Shown in pieces: positions 63,535 through 64,000 of a DNA stretch of 64,000 bases (the first letter of the stretch is position 1; every line of letters begins with the position of its first letter). The notes beneath the pieces were generated by a model. That model was not told the DNA's origin. It saw nothing but the letters and a program-made list of their open reading frames with translations, and did no database searches. The position numbers and the translations under genes are program-made. This stretch comes from Sulfurovum zhangzhouensis. Lineage in GTDB: Bacteria > Campylobacterota > Campylobacteria > Campylobacterales > Sulfurovaceae. The stretch covers positions 558,001 to 622,000 of the forward strand of contig NZ_JAQIBD010000001.1 in NCBI RefSeq assembly GCF_030347965.1. Direction: 5' to 3'.

Positions 63535-64000
63535 AATCAAATGCATATGTTTGGAAAGTAACATTTCAAAAGCTCCTGAACGAACAGTCCAACAATGAAA
63601 AAAAAGCGGAAAAGGAACTCATACCAACACTCGCAAAATTCTCATCTTCAAAGTTTGATAGCGATTCATGGATACTTGATAAACGCTCTAACAAATCCCA
63701 CCCAGACATCATAGCTTTTCATCAGTTTGCAAAGATGGGCACAAATGGAAAACATTTGGTCAAGCTCTTTACTATAGCAGGGTTAAACCGTGGAAGTGGG
63801 AAAAACTTGTCAAAAAATCTTTCGAGCTATTTCAAGTTCCTAAATGAAAACAAACTCAACCTACATCAGATAAACAAATCATTATTTGCTAAATATACCT
63901 ATTGGCTTGACCAACAACTTAACGACCAAAACAAGCCTATATCGGATGCATATAAGCATAAGCTACTCGATAGTGCTTTGCAGTTTCATATACTAATGAA
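63522..64000 (+). CDS. Third recombinase-module gene (partial)
   Basis: The first 159 codons run off the right edge. It starts at ATG 63522 (AAGGAG in front), overlapping recombinase 2 by 13 bases. The visible part (with GKNLSKNLSSYFKFLNENK, a SAM-like core-binding pattern) resembles the N-terminal domain of tyrosine recombinases. The catalytic part is outside the window, so recombinase identity rests on this pattern and on position. Confidence 0.6.
   Translation, partial: MSALESNAYVWKVTFQKLLNEQSNNEKKAEKELIPTLAKFSSSKFDSDSWILDKRSNKSHPDIIAFHQFAKMGTNGKHLVKLFTIAGLNRGSGKNLSKNLSSYFKFLNENKLNLHQINKSLFAKYTYWLDQQLNDQNKPISDAYKHKLLDSALQFHILM

Larger units (their letters stand above)
48906..64000. mobile_element. 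Genomic island with defence genes and three recombinases (right end outside window)
   Basis: From about 48,906 the gene content changes from core to accessory: an RloC-like ATPase, an HNH/DUF5677 pair, a STAND NTPase with partner, an orphan and three recombinase genes. Most are visibly AT rich, but the ATPase gene is not. The left border is inferred from a truncated gene. No direct repeat or tRNA target was recognised; the right border is not visible. Confidence 0.65.

Noticed and set aside
1-64000. tRNA, rRNA or CRISPR arrays
   Set aside because: Intergenic gaps were read for cloverleaf-like arms with a CCA end, rRNA signatures and regularly spaced repeats; none was found.

Overview
The window reads as a chromosomal segment of a Campylobacterota (epsilonproteobacterial) bacterium, most like the Sulfurovum group. 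The basis is gene content and order rather than any search: ilvB-ilvN-lpxD, glmU-coaBC-uppS, grpE-dnaK without an adjacent hrcA, an ArsRS-type two-component pair, hyp hydrogenase maturation genes, several periplasmic c-type cytochromes and a CvfB/S1 protein. No rRNA, tRNA or CRISPR array was recognised.

Region 1 (1-48,800) is a dense core genome. It opens with the 3' end of hypD, then hypE and hypA (NiFe hydrogenase maturation). Next come a class II cytochrome c, a DUF3050 protein, cobalamin-dependent metH, a CetB-like PAS protein, lpxD-ilvN-ilvB, ppx, ilvA and trmA. A tightly packed plus-strand run follows: glmU-coaBC-uppS-prepilin peptidase-lptG-truA-cytochrome c. After it lie hemJ with a secreted nuclease-fold protein, cvfB, membrane proteins (DUF6524, RMD1), dsbD, a SPATA20-like thioredoxin-domain protein, a DUF1538/PII-like/CBS operon, a histidine kinase/response regulator pair, chorismate mutase, a methyltransferase, dnaK-grpE behind a strong promoter with a HAIR-like (HspR) operator, rpsO, an Rrf2 regulator with two operator-like palindromes overlapped by a DHH phosphoesterase, recR, dnaJ, a ferritin-like protein, zupT and a DUF5718 protein.

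Region 2 (about 48,900-64,000, running off the window) is a foreign island. Its left edge truncates a small minus-strand gene whose C-terminus and terminator survive. It carries, all on the minus strand: (a) a zinc-hook ABC-type ATPase of 785 residues resembling the RloC/PrrC anticodon-nuclease family, with an integron attC-like site just beyond its 3' end and visibly different base composition; (b) an overlapping pair, an HNH-like zinc protein and a DUF5677-like helical protein; (c) an overlapping pair, a 1569-residue DUF4297/Cap4-like nuclease-STAND NTPase (Avs-like) and a 285-residue unknown partner. Divergent from these on the plus strand are a 208-residue orphan and three overlapping tyrosine-recombinase-module genes (391, 806 and at least 159 residues), which look like the integration machinery of a Tn554/recombinase-in-trio type element.

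The island therefore looks like a mosaic anti-phage defence cargo carried by a three-recombinase element. The most interesting candidates are the STAND protein with its partner, the HNH/DUF5677 pair and the RloC-like cassette. In the core, the most interesting points are the DUF1538-PII-CBS operon, a paralogous pair of unknown small proteins, three TATAAT-N6/7-ATG promoters predicting leaderless mRNAs, and the HAIR-controlled grpE-dnaK promoter.
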